Assembly: GCF_900217905.1 (NCBI RefSeq)
Contig: NZ_OBMO01000019.1
Span: 47,380 to 111,379, forward strand
Direction: 5' to 3'
From: Alloalcanivorax xenomutans
GTDB lineage: Bacteria; Pseudomonadota; Gammaproteobacteria; Pseudomonadales; Alcanivoracaceae
DNA length: 64,000 bases
Below the pieces are notes generated by a model. That model saw only the letters and a program-made list of their open reading frames with translations, ran no database searches and had not been told where the DNA came from. Made by a program: the position numbers and the translations under genes. Positions 19,137 to 30,041 of the stretch are shown here, piece after piece; positions within the stretch are counted from its first letter, which is position 1, and each line of letters begins with the position of its first letter.

Positions 19137-19141
19137 CTTGG

Positions 19142-19167
19142 CTTTCATGCACCATCGTGCATGAAAG
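19142..19167. promoter_or_regulatory. perfect 11-bp inverted repeat at the predicted transcription start of the ABC operon
   Basis: CTTTCATGCAC (19142-19152) and GTGCATGAAAG (19157-19167) pair perfectly around CATC. The repeat begins about 6 bases after the predicted -10, so it is either an operator covering +1 or a hairpin at the 5' end of the mRNA. It has no T tract after it, so it is not a terminator. Confidence 0.6.
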
Positions 19168-19301
19168 TGTGCCGGCGAGAGCGTCCGTACCATAACAACC
19201 CAGAAAGTGAAGCGTGCTAATCAGCAGTGGAGAGTGGCGGTGGAGCGTCACTGGATAACTACACAAGGCGCGTTTCATTATTATTATAAGGAGTCGCAGT
19301 T

Positions 19302-20165
19302 TTGGACTTGTTTCTGCAGCAAGTGCTCAATGGCCTGACCCTGGGAAGCATTTACGGCCTGGTTGCCCTGGGCCTGACCCTGGTCTATGGCATTCTCCAT
19401 GTTCCCAATTTCGCCCACGGTGCGCTGTATATGGTGGGGGCCTATGTGGCTTACTTCACCATGGTGGACCTGGGGCTGAACTACTGGCTGGCGATGATCG
19501 CCGCCGGCGCGGTAGTGGCCATCCTTTCCGTTCTTTGTGAGCGTCTCGTCTTTCACCCGCTGCGTCATGCGCCGCCCATTCACGACAAGATCGCCGCCAT
19601 CGGTATCCTGTTGTTCCTGGAGGCGGTGGTGCAGATGTATTGGGGCGCGGATTTCCGCCGCATGCCCACACCCTATACCGAGATCCTGCATTTCGGCGGT
19701 CTCACCATTCCGGCTCAACGTCTGTTGATCATCGCGGGTGCCTTCGGCCTGATGGGCGCCTTGCACCTGTATCTGAAAAAGACCATGACCGGCGCCACCA
19801 TCATCGCCATGGCGCAAAACCGGGAAGGCGCCTTCCTGGTGGGCATCGACGCCAACCGCGTGGCGATGATGACATTCGCCATCGCCGGCATGCTGGCGGC
19901 GGTGGGCGCGACCCTGTTCGCGCCGATCAACCTGGTCTACCCGGCCATGGGGCATCTGCTGATCATGAAGGCCTTCGTGATCATTATTCTCGGTGGTATG
20001 GGCAGCATTCCCGGCGCCATCGTCGGTGGTCTGATCATTGGTTTCGCCGAAGCCCTGGGCGGTTTCTATATCTCCAATGAATACAAGGACGTCATCGCCT
20101 TCGCGTTGCTGGTGGTGATTTTGTCGGTCAAACCCACCGGGCTGTTCACCAAGGGGGTGCGCTAA
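19302..20165 (+). CDS. livH: LIV-type ABC transporter permease (LivH family)
   Basis: 287 residues from a TTG start at 19302, chosen because AAGGAG lies 8 bases upstream. Multi-pass inner-membrane protein starting DLFLQQVLNGLTLGSIYGLVALGLTLVYG, the LivH signature, with VIIILGGMGSIPGA near the C-terminus. It forms the import channel with the next gene. Such systems carry branched-chain amino acids but many relatives take up carboxylic or aromatic acids; the neighbourhood favours an acid here. The stop overlaps the LivM start by one base. Confidence 0.92.
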   Translation: MDLFLQQVLNGLTLGSIYGLVALGLTLVYGILHVPNFAHGALYMVGAYVAYFTMVDLGLNYWLAMIAAGAVVAILSVLCERLVFHPLRHAPPIHDKIAAIGILLFLEAVVQMYWGADFRRMPTPYTEILHFGGLTIPAQRLLIIAGAFGLMGALHLYLKKTMTGATIIAMAQNREGAFLVGIDANRVAMMTFAIAGMLAAVGATLFAPINLVYPAMGHLLIMKAFVIIILGGMGSIPGAIVGGLIIGFAEALGGFYISNEYKDVIAFALLVVILSVKPTGLFTKGVR

Positions 20166-21220
20166 TGGATCGCCTGATGAATTTCCTGGTCAGCCCGGTG
20201 CTGAAATGGGCCTTGCTGGTGTTGGCGGTGGCATTCCCGCTGATCTCCAGTAACGAGTACCACATCTACGTGATGGCCACGGCCTTTATCTGGGCCATCG
20301 CCGTTTACGGCATGAACATCATCACCGGTTATTGTGGCCAGCTGAATCTGGCTCATGGCGGCTTTTTCGCCATTGGTGCCTATGTGGTGGCGATCCTGAC
20401 GGTGGATCACGAGTGGGCGTTCTGGCCGGCGTTCATCGCCGCCGGTCTGGCCGGCGCCATCTTTGGTTTCCTCGTCGGCGTGGTGTCCCTGCGTCTGAAG
20501 GAGCATTACTTCGCCATCTTCACGTTGTGCGTGGGCTTCATCATTTACCTGCTACTGGAAAAGTGGGAGGCACTGACACACGGTTCCCTCGGCATTATCA
20601 ACATCGCCCCGCCGGAAGGGTTTGGTTTCGTGGATTTCACCGAGACCGTGCCGTTCTACTATCTGGTGCTGGCGTTCCTGGTGCTGTCCGTGTGGCTGGT
20701 GAGCCGCCTTTCCCGTTCGCTGTTGGGCCGGACTTTTCTGGCCATCCGCATCAGTGACGACCTGGCGCAATCGCTGGGTATCAACCTGATGCGCAACAAA
20801 GTCCTGGCGTTTGTGTTGTCCACCGTTTACGCCGCCTCGGCCGGCGCTTTGTACGCTGGTGTGGTGCGTTTCATCGGCCCGGCGGAAGCGGACGTGGTGC
20901 ATACCTTCGACATGATCACCTACCTGCTGGTGGGCGGCATCGGCACCTTGATGGGGCCGCTGCTCGGCACCCTGGCGATCACCTGGCTGACGCAGATGCT
21001 GCAGTCCCTGGAAGAGTACCGCATGATCATCTTCGGCCCGATGCTGGTGATCCTGGTGATCTTCTTCCCGCGCGGTATCGTTGGCGGTTTCCTGACCTGG
21101 CGCGGACGTCGCCTGGCCAATAAAGCGTCTCAACAGGATCGGGGCGGGGAATCCCAAGCCTCCGTCCAAACCCCCAGCACGCCCAGCGCGGACAAACAGG
21201 AGGCCGGCAACAATGCTTAA
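20165..21220 (+). CDS. livM: LIV-type ABC transporter permease (LivM family)
   Basis: 351 residues, around ten membrane spans, with the LivM motifs YCGQLNLAHGGFFAIGAY and LVGGIGTLMGPLLGT. Pairs with the LivH-type permease. Has a hydrophilic tail of about 35 residues (Gln/Ser/Pro-rich) after the last span. Starts on the last base of the livH stop and overlaps livG by 8 bases, so it is translationally coupled on both sides. Confidence 0.92.
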   Translation: MDRLMNFLVSPVLKWALLVLAVAFPLISSNEYHIYVMATAFIWAIAVYGMNIITGYCGQLNLAHGGFFAIGAYVVAILTVDHEWAFWPAFIAAGLAGAIFGFLVGVVSLRLKEHYFAIFTLCVGFIIYLLLEKWEALTHGSLGIINIAPPEGFGFVDFTETVPFYYLVLAFLVLSVWLVSRLSRSLLGRTFLAIRISDDLAQSLGINLMRNKVLAFVLSTVYAASAGALYAGVVRFIGPAEADVVHTFDMITYLLVGGIGTLMGPLLGTLAITWLTQMLQSLEEYRMIIFGPMLVILVIFFPRGIVGGFLTWRGRRLANKASQQDRGGESQASVQTPSTPSADKQEAGNNA

Positions 21221-21980
21221 GATCAGTAATCTGACCAAGCGTTTCGGCGGCCTGGCGGCGGTCAATAACGTCAGCGTGGAATTTCCCGCCAATCAGGTGA
21301 ACGCCATCATCGGCCCCAACGGCGCCGGTAAAAGTACTTTCTTCAATCTGGTGGCCGGAGCGATGCCGCCCAGTGAAGGCAAGATCGAATATCAGGGCAT
21401 GGACATCACCGGCATGGCGCCGGACCGGATTGCCCGTCTCGGCGTGGCGCGGACTTTCCAGACCACCATGCTGTTCGATCAGTCCACCGTGCTGGATAAC
21501 CTGATCGTCGGTCACCGGCTGCGCACCCAGTCGCGCCTGTGGGACGTGATCATCAACTCCAAGCGTCTGCGTGACGAGGAGAAGAAGTGCCGCTCCCGCG
21601 CCGCCGAGGTGCTGGACTTCGTCGGGCTGTCCCATATCGGTCATCGCTACATCGCCGATATCAGCCAGGAAGAACGCAAGCGCGTGGCCTTCGCTTTGGC
21701 CATGGCCACGGACCCGGAATTGGTGCTGCTGGACGAACCGGCTGGCGGTATCAACCCCGAGGAGACGGAGAATCTGGCCGACCTGATTCGCAAGATGGTC
21801 AAGCACGGCATCACCGTCTGCCTGATCGAGCACAAGATGGACATGATCATGAGTCTGGCGGACAAGATCATGGTGCTGGACCACGGCGAGAAGATCGCCG
21901 AGGGAACCCCGGAACAAATCAAGAACGATCCGGTGGTCATCGAGGCTTACCTGGGGAGTGAACAAGATGTTGAAGCTTGA
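21213..21980 (+). CDS. livG: LIV-type ABC transporter ATPase (LivG family)
   Basis: 255 residues. Walker [10 protein letters not shown], Walker [11 protein letters not shown], switch His in CLIEHKMD. The usual LSGGQ is replaced by ISQEERKR, a common LivG-type variant (ISYGEQR in classical members), here notably lacking the glycine. It energises import with LivF. Overlaps livM by 8 bases and livF by 14 bases. Confidence 0.92.
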   Translation: MLKISNLTKRFGGLAAVNNVSVEFPANQVNAIIGPNGAGKSTFFNLVAGAMPPSEGKIEYQGMDITGMAPDRIARLGVARTFQTTMLFDQSTVLDNLIVGHRLRTQSRLWDVIINSKRLRDEEKKCRSRAAEVLDFVGLSHIGHRYIADISQEERKRVAFALAMATDPELVLLDEPAGGINPEETENLADLIRKMVKHGITVCLIEHKMDMIMSLADKIMVLDHGEKIAEGTPEQIKNDPVVIEAYLGSEQDVEA

Positions 21981-22674
21981 AAACGTCGACGCCAAGTACG
22001 ATAGCTTCAAGGCCCTGGATAACGTGTCCATGACCGTGGGGCAGGGCGAGCTGGTGGTGCTGCTGGGGGCCAACGGCGCCGGCAAGACCACCTTGTTCAA
22101 CACCATTAGCGGTCTGCTGAAGCCTTCCGCCGGCAGCATCACCCTGAATGGTGAGGACGTGACCGGACGGCGGCCGTCCGCGCTGGTGCAGGCCGGCGTG
22201 GTGCAGTGTCCGGAAGGCCGCAAGCTGTTCCCGGAAATGTCGGTGATGAAGAACCTGGTGTTGGGCGCTTACGTGCATCGCCGCGACAAGGCCGGCATCA
22301 AGAAGACCCTGGACCACGTGCTGGAAATGTTTCCGATCCTGGAAGAGAAGAAAAACCAGGCAGCGGGATCGCTCAGTGGCGGCCAGCAGCAGATGGTGGC
22401 GATCGGCCGTGCTCTGATGGGGCGCCCGAAGCTGCTGATGCTGGACGAGCCGTCCCTGGGGCTGGCACCGCTGGTGGTCAAGCAGATGTTCGAGACCATC
22501 CAGACCATCAACCGCGCGGGCACCACGGTGTTGTTGGCGGAACAGAACGCCTTTGCCGCGTTGAAGATCGCCACCCGCGCCTACGTGATCGAGAACGGTC
22601 GCCTGGTAATGGAAGGGGACCGCGACGCCATGCTCGGTAACGAGGCGGTGCGTAAAGCCTATATCGGTGCCTGA
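21967..22674 (+). CDS. livF: LIV-type ABC transporter ATPase (LivF family)
   Basis: 235 residues from the ATG at 21967, 9 bases after GGGGAG; a GTG at 21958 is in frame but overlaps the site. Walker [10 protein letters not shown], signature LSGGQQQ, Walker [14 protein letters not shown], switch LLAEQNA. Second ATPase of the importer, start nested in the end of livG. Confidence 0.92.
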   Translation: MLKLENVDAKYDSFKALDNVSMTVGQGELVVLLGANGAGKTTLFNTISGLLKPSAGSITLNGEDVTGRRPSALVQAGVVQCPEGRKLFPEMSVMKNLVLGAYVHRRDKAGIKKTLDHVLEMFPILEEKKNQAAGSLSGGQQQMVAIGRALMGRPKLLMLDEPSLGLAPLVVKQMFETIQTINRAGTTVLLAEQNAFAALKIATRAYVIENGRLVMEGDRDAMLGNEAVRKAYIGA

Positions 22675-22791
22675 TCACAATCCGATTAGCGGCCTCTGGC
22701 GGCCTCTGCTCGGTGCTTTATGATCGTTAACGTGCGTTAGCGTAATGTGCTACGTCTATAACTGATCCCTACAATAAATGGGAGTGAAGTA

Positions 22792-23955
22792 ATGAAACTG
22801 AAGAAAACGTTTGTTCGCCTGGCCACCGCCAGTGCTCTGGTTATGGGTATGGGGGCCGCCAACGCCGCCGAAGTCAACATCGGCTTTACCGGTCCGCTCA
22901 GCGGCGGCGCGGCGCTGTATGGTGAGAATACGCTGGAAGGCCTGCGCATGGCGGCCGAGGAAATCAACGCCGCTGGTGGCGTGAAAGTCGGCGGCGAAAG
23001 CTACGAAATCAACATCGTTTCCCTGGACGACAAGTATTCCCCGAGCCAGGCGGCGGTGAACGGCAAGCGCCTGGTACAGCAATACAAAACCCCGGCGGTA
23101 TTTACTCCGCATTCCGGCGGCACCTTTGCTCTGCAGGCCTTCAATCAGCGTGATGGCTTCATCGTCATGTCCTACACCTCGATCCCGTCCGTGACCGAGA
23201 AGGGCAACAAACTGACCGTGAAGATTCCGCCGTCCTTCACCGACTACATCGAGCCGTTCTCCAAAATGGCCATGGAAACGTCTGGCAAGAAAGTGGCGGT
23301 GGCCAACGCCACCCACGACTACGCCAAGTACTGGACCAAGGCGTTCGTGCCGAAGTGGGAAGCCATGGGCGGTGAAGTGGTCGCTGACAACCCGATGGAC
23401 TACAACAAGTCCGCGGACTTCTACACTGGTGTAAGCAAGGTGCTGGCGGCCAAGCCGGACGTGCTGTTCATCGGTGGCGCCTCCGAACCCACCGGTCTGG
23501 TGGTGCGTCAGGCCCGTGAGCTGGGCTTCAAGGGCAGCTTCATCCTGATGGACCAGGCCAAGATCGATGAAGTGGCGAAAGTGGCCGGTGGTTTGCAGGC
23601 GGTGGAAGGTTCCGTGGGTGTCACGCCGCTGGGCAGTTCCGAAATCGAAGGGGCGCGCAAGTTCGTCGAGAAGTACCAGCAGAACCACAAAAACGTGGCC
23701 ACCTCCGAAACCGCATACAACTACTTCGCCATGCATATGCTGGCGCAAGCCATGCAGGAAGCGGGTTCCGTGGATGACCCGGCCAAGATCCGCGCCGCCA
23801 TGCCGGCCGCATTGAAAAAGATCCCGGCCGAGTACAACCCTTACGACGTGAACGGCATTTCCGAAAACGGCGCTCTGGAGACCGATGTGCAACTGGCCCA
23901 GGTCATCGATGGCAAGGTGGTGCTGCGTCGCCTGTCTGATGTGCTGAGTCAGTAA
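22792..23955 (+). CDS. ABC transporter periplasmic substrate-binding protein (LivK/amide-urea-like family)
   Basis: 387 residues. Signal peptide LVMGMGAANA, then the type I periplasmic binding fold (FTGPLSGGAALYGENTLEGLRMAAEEIN). It delivers ligand to the LivHM channel. It is the last gene of the importer cluster, 117 bases after livF, and followed by a strong terminator. The upstream gap has a TATGAT that may give it its own promoter, and a 10-base tandem duplication (GCGGCCTCTG, 22689-22708). Ligand unknown. Confidence 0.9.
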   Translation: MKLKKTFVRLATASALVMGMGAANAAEVNIGFTGPLSGGAALYGENTLEGLRMAAEEINAAGGVKVGGESYEINIVSLDDKYSPSQAAVNGKRLVQQYKTPAVFTPHSGGTFALQAFNQRDGFIVMSYTSIPSVTEKGNKLTVKIPPSFTDYIEPFSKMAMETSGKKVAVANATHDYAKYWTKAFVPKWEAMGGEVVADNPMDYNKSADFYTGVSKVLAAKPDVLFIGGASEPTGLVVRQARELGFKGSFILMDQAKIDEVAKVAGGLQAVEGSVGVTPLGSSEIEGARKFVEKYQQNHKNVATSETAYNYFAMHMLAQAMQEAGSVDDPAKIRAAMPAALKKIPAEYNPYDVNGISENGALETDVQLAQVIDGKVVLRRLSDVLSQ

Positions 23956-23976
23956 TTTTCCCTAGGTCGTTTCTTC

Positions 23977-23999
23977 AAGGGCACCCGACGGGTGCCCTT
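23977..23999 (+). terminator. terminator after the binding-protein gene
   Basis: Perfect 10-bp stem AAGGGCACCC/GGGTGCCCTT with a 3-base loop, followed by GTCGTTTCC. The rest of the 325-base gap to 24281 holds only the shared promoter element at 24137-24184 and a loose CCCATG/CATGGG inverted repeat near 24016-24053. Confidence 0.85.
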
Positions 24000-24136
24000 G
24001 TCGTTTCCGGCCTATACCCATGGCGTGGTTGGCTCTGTGCCATGGCATGGGTTGGGGGTATGGTATTCAAACCGAATGGTATCGACTGGGACCGGCGACT
24101 CGGAATCATCCGCTTCCAAGCCTTGGTCCGATAAAT

Positions 24137-24184
24137 GAAATGATATTCCGAAATAATTGATAATGGGCCGGGTTTTCTTATACT
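24137..24184 (+). promoter_or_regulatory. shared promoter element, copy 4 (before the FadB-like gene)
   Basis: GAAATGATATTCCGAAATA (24137-24155), then -35 TTGATA (24157-24162), 16-base spacer and -10 TATACT (24179-24184), the strongest core promoter of the four. The first gene starts 97 bases later. Confidence 0.7.
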
Positions 24185-24280
24185 GGGACCCCCCCGGGAT
24201 CTATCCCGCGCCCGTATTCCCATGGTTTCCGTGATGCTCGTCGTTAAACACGGAGGCCAACCTTTAGGTAAGGAGGAACC

Positions 24281-26365
<2,085 letters not shown>

Positions 26366-26379
26366 AGCAGACAATGAAA

Positions 26380-26409
26380 ATCGCGGCCCCTGGAACGCGG
26401 GGCCGCGAT
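26380..26409 (+). terminator. GC-rich hairpin between the FadB-like and acyl-CoA dehydrogenase genes
   Basis: Perfect 11-bp stem ATCGCGGCCCC/GGGGCCGCGAT with an 8-base loop, starting 14 bases after the stop. There is no T tract, so it could attenuate or stabilise mRNA rather than stop transcription fully. Confidence 0.55.
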
Positions 26410-26443
26410 GTCAGTGTCGTTGCGAGAACAACGAGAGGACGTT

Positions 26444-27640
26444 ATGGATATTAACTTTACCGCTGAGGAAGCCGCTTTCCGCGATGAGGTCCGCGCCTTC
26501 CTGAAAGACAAGCTGCCCGCGGATATTTCCCGCAAGGTCAAGGAACACAAACGCCTTGGCAAGGAAGACACGGTCCGCTGGCAGAAGATTCTCAACGAGC
26601 AGGGCTGGCTGGCTCTGCACTGGCCGAAAGAGTATGGCGGTACCGGCTGGAGCCCGATCCAGAAGCACATCTTCGAGGAAGAATGTGCCGAGGCCGGTGC
26701 CCCCACCGTGCTTCCGTTCGGCGTCAACATGGTCGCTCCGGTAATCATCAAATTCGGTACCCAGGAGCAGAAGGACTACTACCTGCCGCGTATTCTCAAG
26801 AGCGAGGACTGGTGGTGTCAGGGTTACTCCGAGCCGGGCGCCGGTTCCGATCTGGCCAGCCTGAAAACCCGCGCCGTGCGCGAGGGTGATCACTACGTGG
26901 TCAATGGCCAGAAAACCTGGACCACCCTGGGGCAGCACGCCGACATGATCTTCTGTCTGGTGCGCACCGACCCGGAGGCGAAGAAACAGGAGGGTATCTC
27001 CTTCCTGCTGATCGACATGAACACCCCCGGTATCACCGTGCGCCCGCTGATCACCCTGGACGGCGAGCACGAAGTGAACGAAGTGTTCTTCGACGACGTG
27101 AAAGTGCCGGTGGAAAATCTGGTCGGCGAAGAGAACAAGGGCTGGACCTGCGCCAAGTACCTGCTGACCTTCGAACGTACCGGCATCGCCGGCGTCGGCC
27201 AGTCCAAGGCTGCCCTGGCGCACCTCAAGCAAGTGGCCGCGCAGCAGATCAGCAACGGCCGCCCGCTGATCGAGGACCCGCATTTCCGCCGCCGCCTGGC
27301 CGATGTGGAAATGGAGTTGATGTCCCTGGAAATGACCAACCTGCGTACCGTTGCCGCCGCCGAGGCCGGTGGCGTACCGGGGGCGGAAAGTTCCTTCCTG
27401 AAAATCATGGGCACCGAGCTGCGTCAGGAAATCACCCACCTGTTCCGCACCGCCGCCGGTCCTTACGCGCTGCCGTTCCTCAACGAAGCGCTGCACGATG
27501 ATTTCGACGGCAACTATGTCGGCCCGGAGTTTGCCGCTTCGGTATCCGCCCGCTACTTCAACTTCCGTAAGCTCTCCATTTTCGGGGGCTCCAACGAAAT
27601 TCAGAAGAACATCATCTCCAAGATGATTCTCGGTCTGTAA
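26444..27640 (+). CDS. acyl-CoA dehydrogenase, large-subunit type (PimC-like)
   Basis: 398 residues from the ATG at 26444, after GAGAGG. Flavin-dependent ACAD fold with GYSEPGAGSDLASLKTRA, NGQKTWTT and the C-terminal FGGSNEIQKNIISK. Length and sequence resemble the large subunit of two-subunit dehydrogenases (pimeloyl-CoA dehydrogenase PimC). It partners the next gene 10 bases downstream. The pair should oxidise an acyl-CoA, possibly with a functionalised or dicarboxylic chain; in the LvaA/ACAD10-11 scheme an ACAD would remove the phosphate of a phosphoacyl-CoA. Confidence 0.88.
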   Translation: MDINFTAEEAAFRDEVRAFLKDKLPADISRKVKEHKRLGKEDTVRWQKILNEQGWLALHWPKEYGGTGWSPIQKHIFEEECAEAGAPTVLPFGVNMVAPVIIKFGTQEQKDYYLPRILKSEDWWCQGYSEPGAGSDLASLKTRAVREGDHYVVNGQKTWTTLGQHADMIFCLVRTDPEAKKQEGISFLLIDMNTPGITVRPLITLDGEHEVNEVFFDDVKVPVENLVGEENKGWTCAKYLLTFERTGIAGVGQSKAALAHLKQVAAQQISNGRPLIEDPHFRRRLADVEMELMSLEMTNLRTVAAAEAGGVPGAESSFLKIMGTELRQEITHLFRTAAGPYALPFLNEALHDDFDGNYVGPEFAASVSARYFNFRKLSIFGGSNEIQKNIISKMILGL

Positions 27641-27650
27641 GGAGGCGATC

Positions 27651-28790
27651 ATGGATTTCAAACTTAGCGACGAGCAGCGCATGCTCGAAGAGACCGTCGG
27701 TCGCCTGGTACGTGATACCTATACCTTCGAGACCCGCAACAAAATCCTGGAATCCGAGCAGGGTTTCAGCGCCGACGTCTGGCAGCAGTTCGCCGAGCTG
27801 GGCCTGCTGGGCGTACCGTTCTCCGAGGAAGCCGGTGGCTTCAACGGCGGTGGCGCGGAATTGATGGTGGTGGCGGAAGGCTTCGGCCGTGGTCTGGTGG
27901 TGGAACCGTACCTGGCCACCGTGGTGCTGTGCGGCACTCTGGTGGACAAGCTCGGCAGCGACCAGCAGAAAGAAGCCCTGATACCGGCGATCATCGGCGG
28001 TGAAACCCGCCTGTCCCTGGCGTTGTATGAGCCGAATAGCCGCTACGAGCACAACCGTGTCACCACCAGCGCCAAGAAAGACGGCGAAGGTTATGTCCTG
28101 AACGGCGAGAAGGCCGTGGTCATCAACGGTGACAGCGCCGACCAGCTGGTGGTCATCGCCCGCACCTCCGGTGCCGAGGACGATCGTGACGGTCTCAGCG
28201 CCTTCCTGGTGGACGGCAACGCCGCCGGCGTCAGCCGCCGCGGTTACCCGACCATCGATGGTCTGCGTGCCGCCGAAGTCGTCCTCAAGGACGTGAAGGT
28301 CGGCGCCGACGCGCTGCTGGGCGCGGAAGGCCAGGCCATTGACGCCCTGGAGGATTCCCTGGCACTGGGTCTGGTGGCTCTGTGCGCGGAAGCGTCCGGC
28401 GCCATGGAAGTGGCTTGTGATCAGACCCTGGAATACATCAAGGAACGCCAGCAGTTCGGCGTGCCGATCGGTAAATTCCAGGCGCTGCAACACCGCATGG
28501 TGGAAATGCGCATGGAACTGGAAAAAGTGCGCTCCATCACCATGCTCGCCGCCTGCAGCCTGAACGAGTCACGTGAACTGCGTGACAAGCGTCTGGCCGC
28601 GGCCAAGGCGCAGGTCGGCAAATCCGGCCGTCGCGTGGCGGAGGAAGCGATCCAGCTGTTCGGCGGCATGGGCATGATGGAAGAAACCCCCATCTCCCAC
28701 TACGCCAAGCGCATCGTGATGATCGATCATCACCTGGGCGACAGCGAATACCACTTCGGCCGGCTGGAAAGCCTGCTGGACGTGGAGTAA
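27651..28790 (+). CDS. acyl-CoA dehydrogenase, small-subunit type (PimD-like)
   Basis: 379 residues beginning MDFKLSDEQRMLEETVGRLV, typical of PimD-like subunits. Retains the C-terminal FGGMGMMEETPISHYAKR and IKERQQFGVPIGKFQALQHRMVEM helices. It lacks the large subunit's GYSEPGAGSD motif, having LALYEPNSRYEHNRV in its place, so it probably depends on the partner for catalysis. Ribosome site AGGAGG; strong terminator follows. Confidence 0.87.
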   Translation: MDFKLSDEQRMLEETVGRLVRDTYTFETRNKILESEQGFSADVWQQFAELGLLGVPFSEEAGGFNGGGAELMVVAEGFGRGLVVEPYLATVVLCGTLVDKLGSDQQKEALIPAIIGGETRLSLALYEPNSRYEHNRVTTSAKKDGEGYVLNGEKAVVINGDSADQLVVIARTSGAEDDRDGLSAFLVDGNAAGVSRRGYPTIDGLRAAEVVLKDVKVGADALLGAEGQAIDALEDSLALGLVALCAEASGAMEVACDQTLEYIKERQQFGVPIGKFQALQHRMVEMRMELEKVRSITMLAACSLNESRELRDKRLAAAKAQVGKSGRRVAEEAIQLFGGMGMMEETPISHYAKRIVMIDHHLGDSEYHFGRLESLLDVE

Positions 28791-28798
28791 AAAGAAGG

Positions 28799-28823
28799 GG
28801 CGGCCGAGAGGCCGCCTTTTTTT
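28799..28823 (+). terminator. terminator of the PimCD-like pair
   Basis: 7-bp stem GGCGGCC/GGCCGCC, GAGA tetraloop and seven T residues, 9 bases after the stop. Confidence 0.93.
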
Positions 28824-28856
28824 CAGTTAATAGTTAATAGTGAACAGTTAAGCCCC

Positions 28857-28884
28857 CTGTGGGAGCTTGCCTGCAAGCGAAGGC
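28857..28884. repeat. single REP unit
   Basis: CTGTGGGAGCTTGCCTGCAA followed by GCGAAGG, the forward arm of the dispersed REP family. It is flanked by AT-rich short repeats (AGTTAATAGTTAATAG before, CTATCAACTATCAA after). Confidence 0.8.
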
Positions 28885-28941
28885 CTCAACGTTACCTATC
28901 AACTATCAATTGATTAAATAATAAAATTCGGGAGAGTTTGT

Positions 28942-29970
28942 ATGACCGTGAATCGCCAGATCATTCTCGCCAAGCGTCCGGAAGGCATGCCGGACGAATC
29001 CAACCTGGTTCTGCAGGAGGGCGCCGTGCCGGAGTGTGGTGACGGCCAGGTACTGGTGCGCACCATTTATCTGTCCCTGGACCCATACATGCGTGGCCGC
29101 ATGAGCGCGGCCAAATCCTACGCCGCCAGCGTCGAGGAAGGCGCGGTAATGGAAGGGGGCACCGTGGGGCAGGTGGTGGAATCCCGCCATCCGGATTTCA
29201 ATCAGGGTGACTACGTGCTCGGCCGCGGCGGCTGGCAGGAGTACTCCGTGGAACAGGGCAAGGCACTGCGCAAGCTGGATCCGGCGCAAGCGCCGATCAG
29301 CACCGCCGTAGGCGTGCTGGGCATGCCCGGTTTCACCGCCTACGCGGGTTTGGAAGAGATTGGCAAGCCGCAGAAAGGCGAAACCGTGGTGGTGTCCGCC
29401 GCCGCCGGAGCAGTGGGCCAGGTGGTGGGCCAGATCGCCAAGATGAAAGGGTGCCGGGTGGTCGGCGTGGCCGGTGCCGAGGACAAGTGCCGCCAGGTAG
29501 TGGAGGCTTACGGCTTCGATGCCTGCGTCAACTACAAGGATGATGACTTCGAGAAGCAATTGGCCGAAGCGTGTCCCAACGGCATTGACGTTTACTTCGA
29601 AAACGTCGGCGGCAAGGTGTTCGACGCGGTGATGGGGCTGGTCAATGATTTTGCCCGGATCCCGGTTTGCGGCCGTATCGCCCACTACAATGACACCGGC
29701 CTGCCGCCGGGACCGGATCGTCTGCCCGCGTTCATGGGTAAGATTCTGGTCAAACGGCTGCTGCTCAAGGGCTTCATCCAGTTCGATTACATCCACCGTG
29801 CCGCCGACTTCCAGCGCGACATGAGCGCCTGGATTCGCGAAGGCAAGGTGAAGTATCAGGAAGATGTGGTCGAAGGCCTGGAAAACACGGTATCCGCGTT
29901 CCAGGGTCTGCTGCAGGGCAAGAACCGTGGCAAGCTGTTGATTCAGGTGGGGGAAGACCCGACCCGCTGA
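28942..29970 (+). CDS. NADP-dependent medium-chain oxidoreductase (CurA/PTGR family)
   Basis: 342 residues, zinc-free MDR enzyme of the leukotriene B4 dehydrogenase/prostaglandin reductase/CurA group: LSLDPYMRGRM near residue 50, VSAAAGAVGQVVGQIAKMKGCRVVG nucleotide fold, and VDVYFENVGG-like IDVYFENVGG. It reduces the C=C bond of enones or enals with NADPH. Alone between REP elements, ribosome site GGGAGAG. Role beside fatty-acid genes may be removal of reactive alkenals. Confidence 0.88.
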   Translation: MTVNRQIILAKRPEGMPDESNLVLQEGAVPECGDGQVLVRTIYLSLDPYMRGRMSAAKSYAASVEEGAVMEGGTVGQVVESRHPDFNQGDYVLGRGGWQEYSVEQGKALRKLDPAQAPISTAVGVLGMPGFTAYAGLEEIGKPQKGETVVVSAAAGAVGQVVGQIAKMKGCRVVGVAGAEDKCRQVVEAYGFDACVNYKDDDFEKQLAEACPNGIDVYFENVGGKVFDAVMGLVNDFARIPVCGRIAHYNDTGLPPGPDRLPAFMGKILVKRLLLKGFIQFDYIHRAADFQRDMSAWIREGKVKYQEDVVEGLENTVSAFQGLLQGKNRGKLLIQVGEDPTR

Positions 29971-30041
29971 TCGCGGCCCGTGAGCCGCTCCTGCAATTGG
30001 CATCACGAGGTCCTGTAGGGGAGCGGTCCACGGACCACTAG

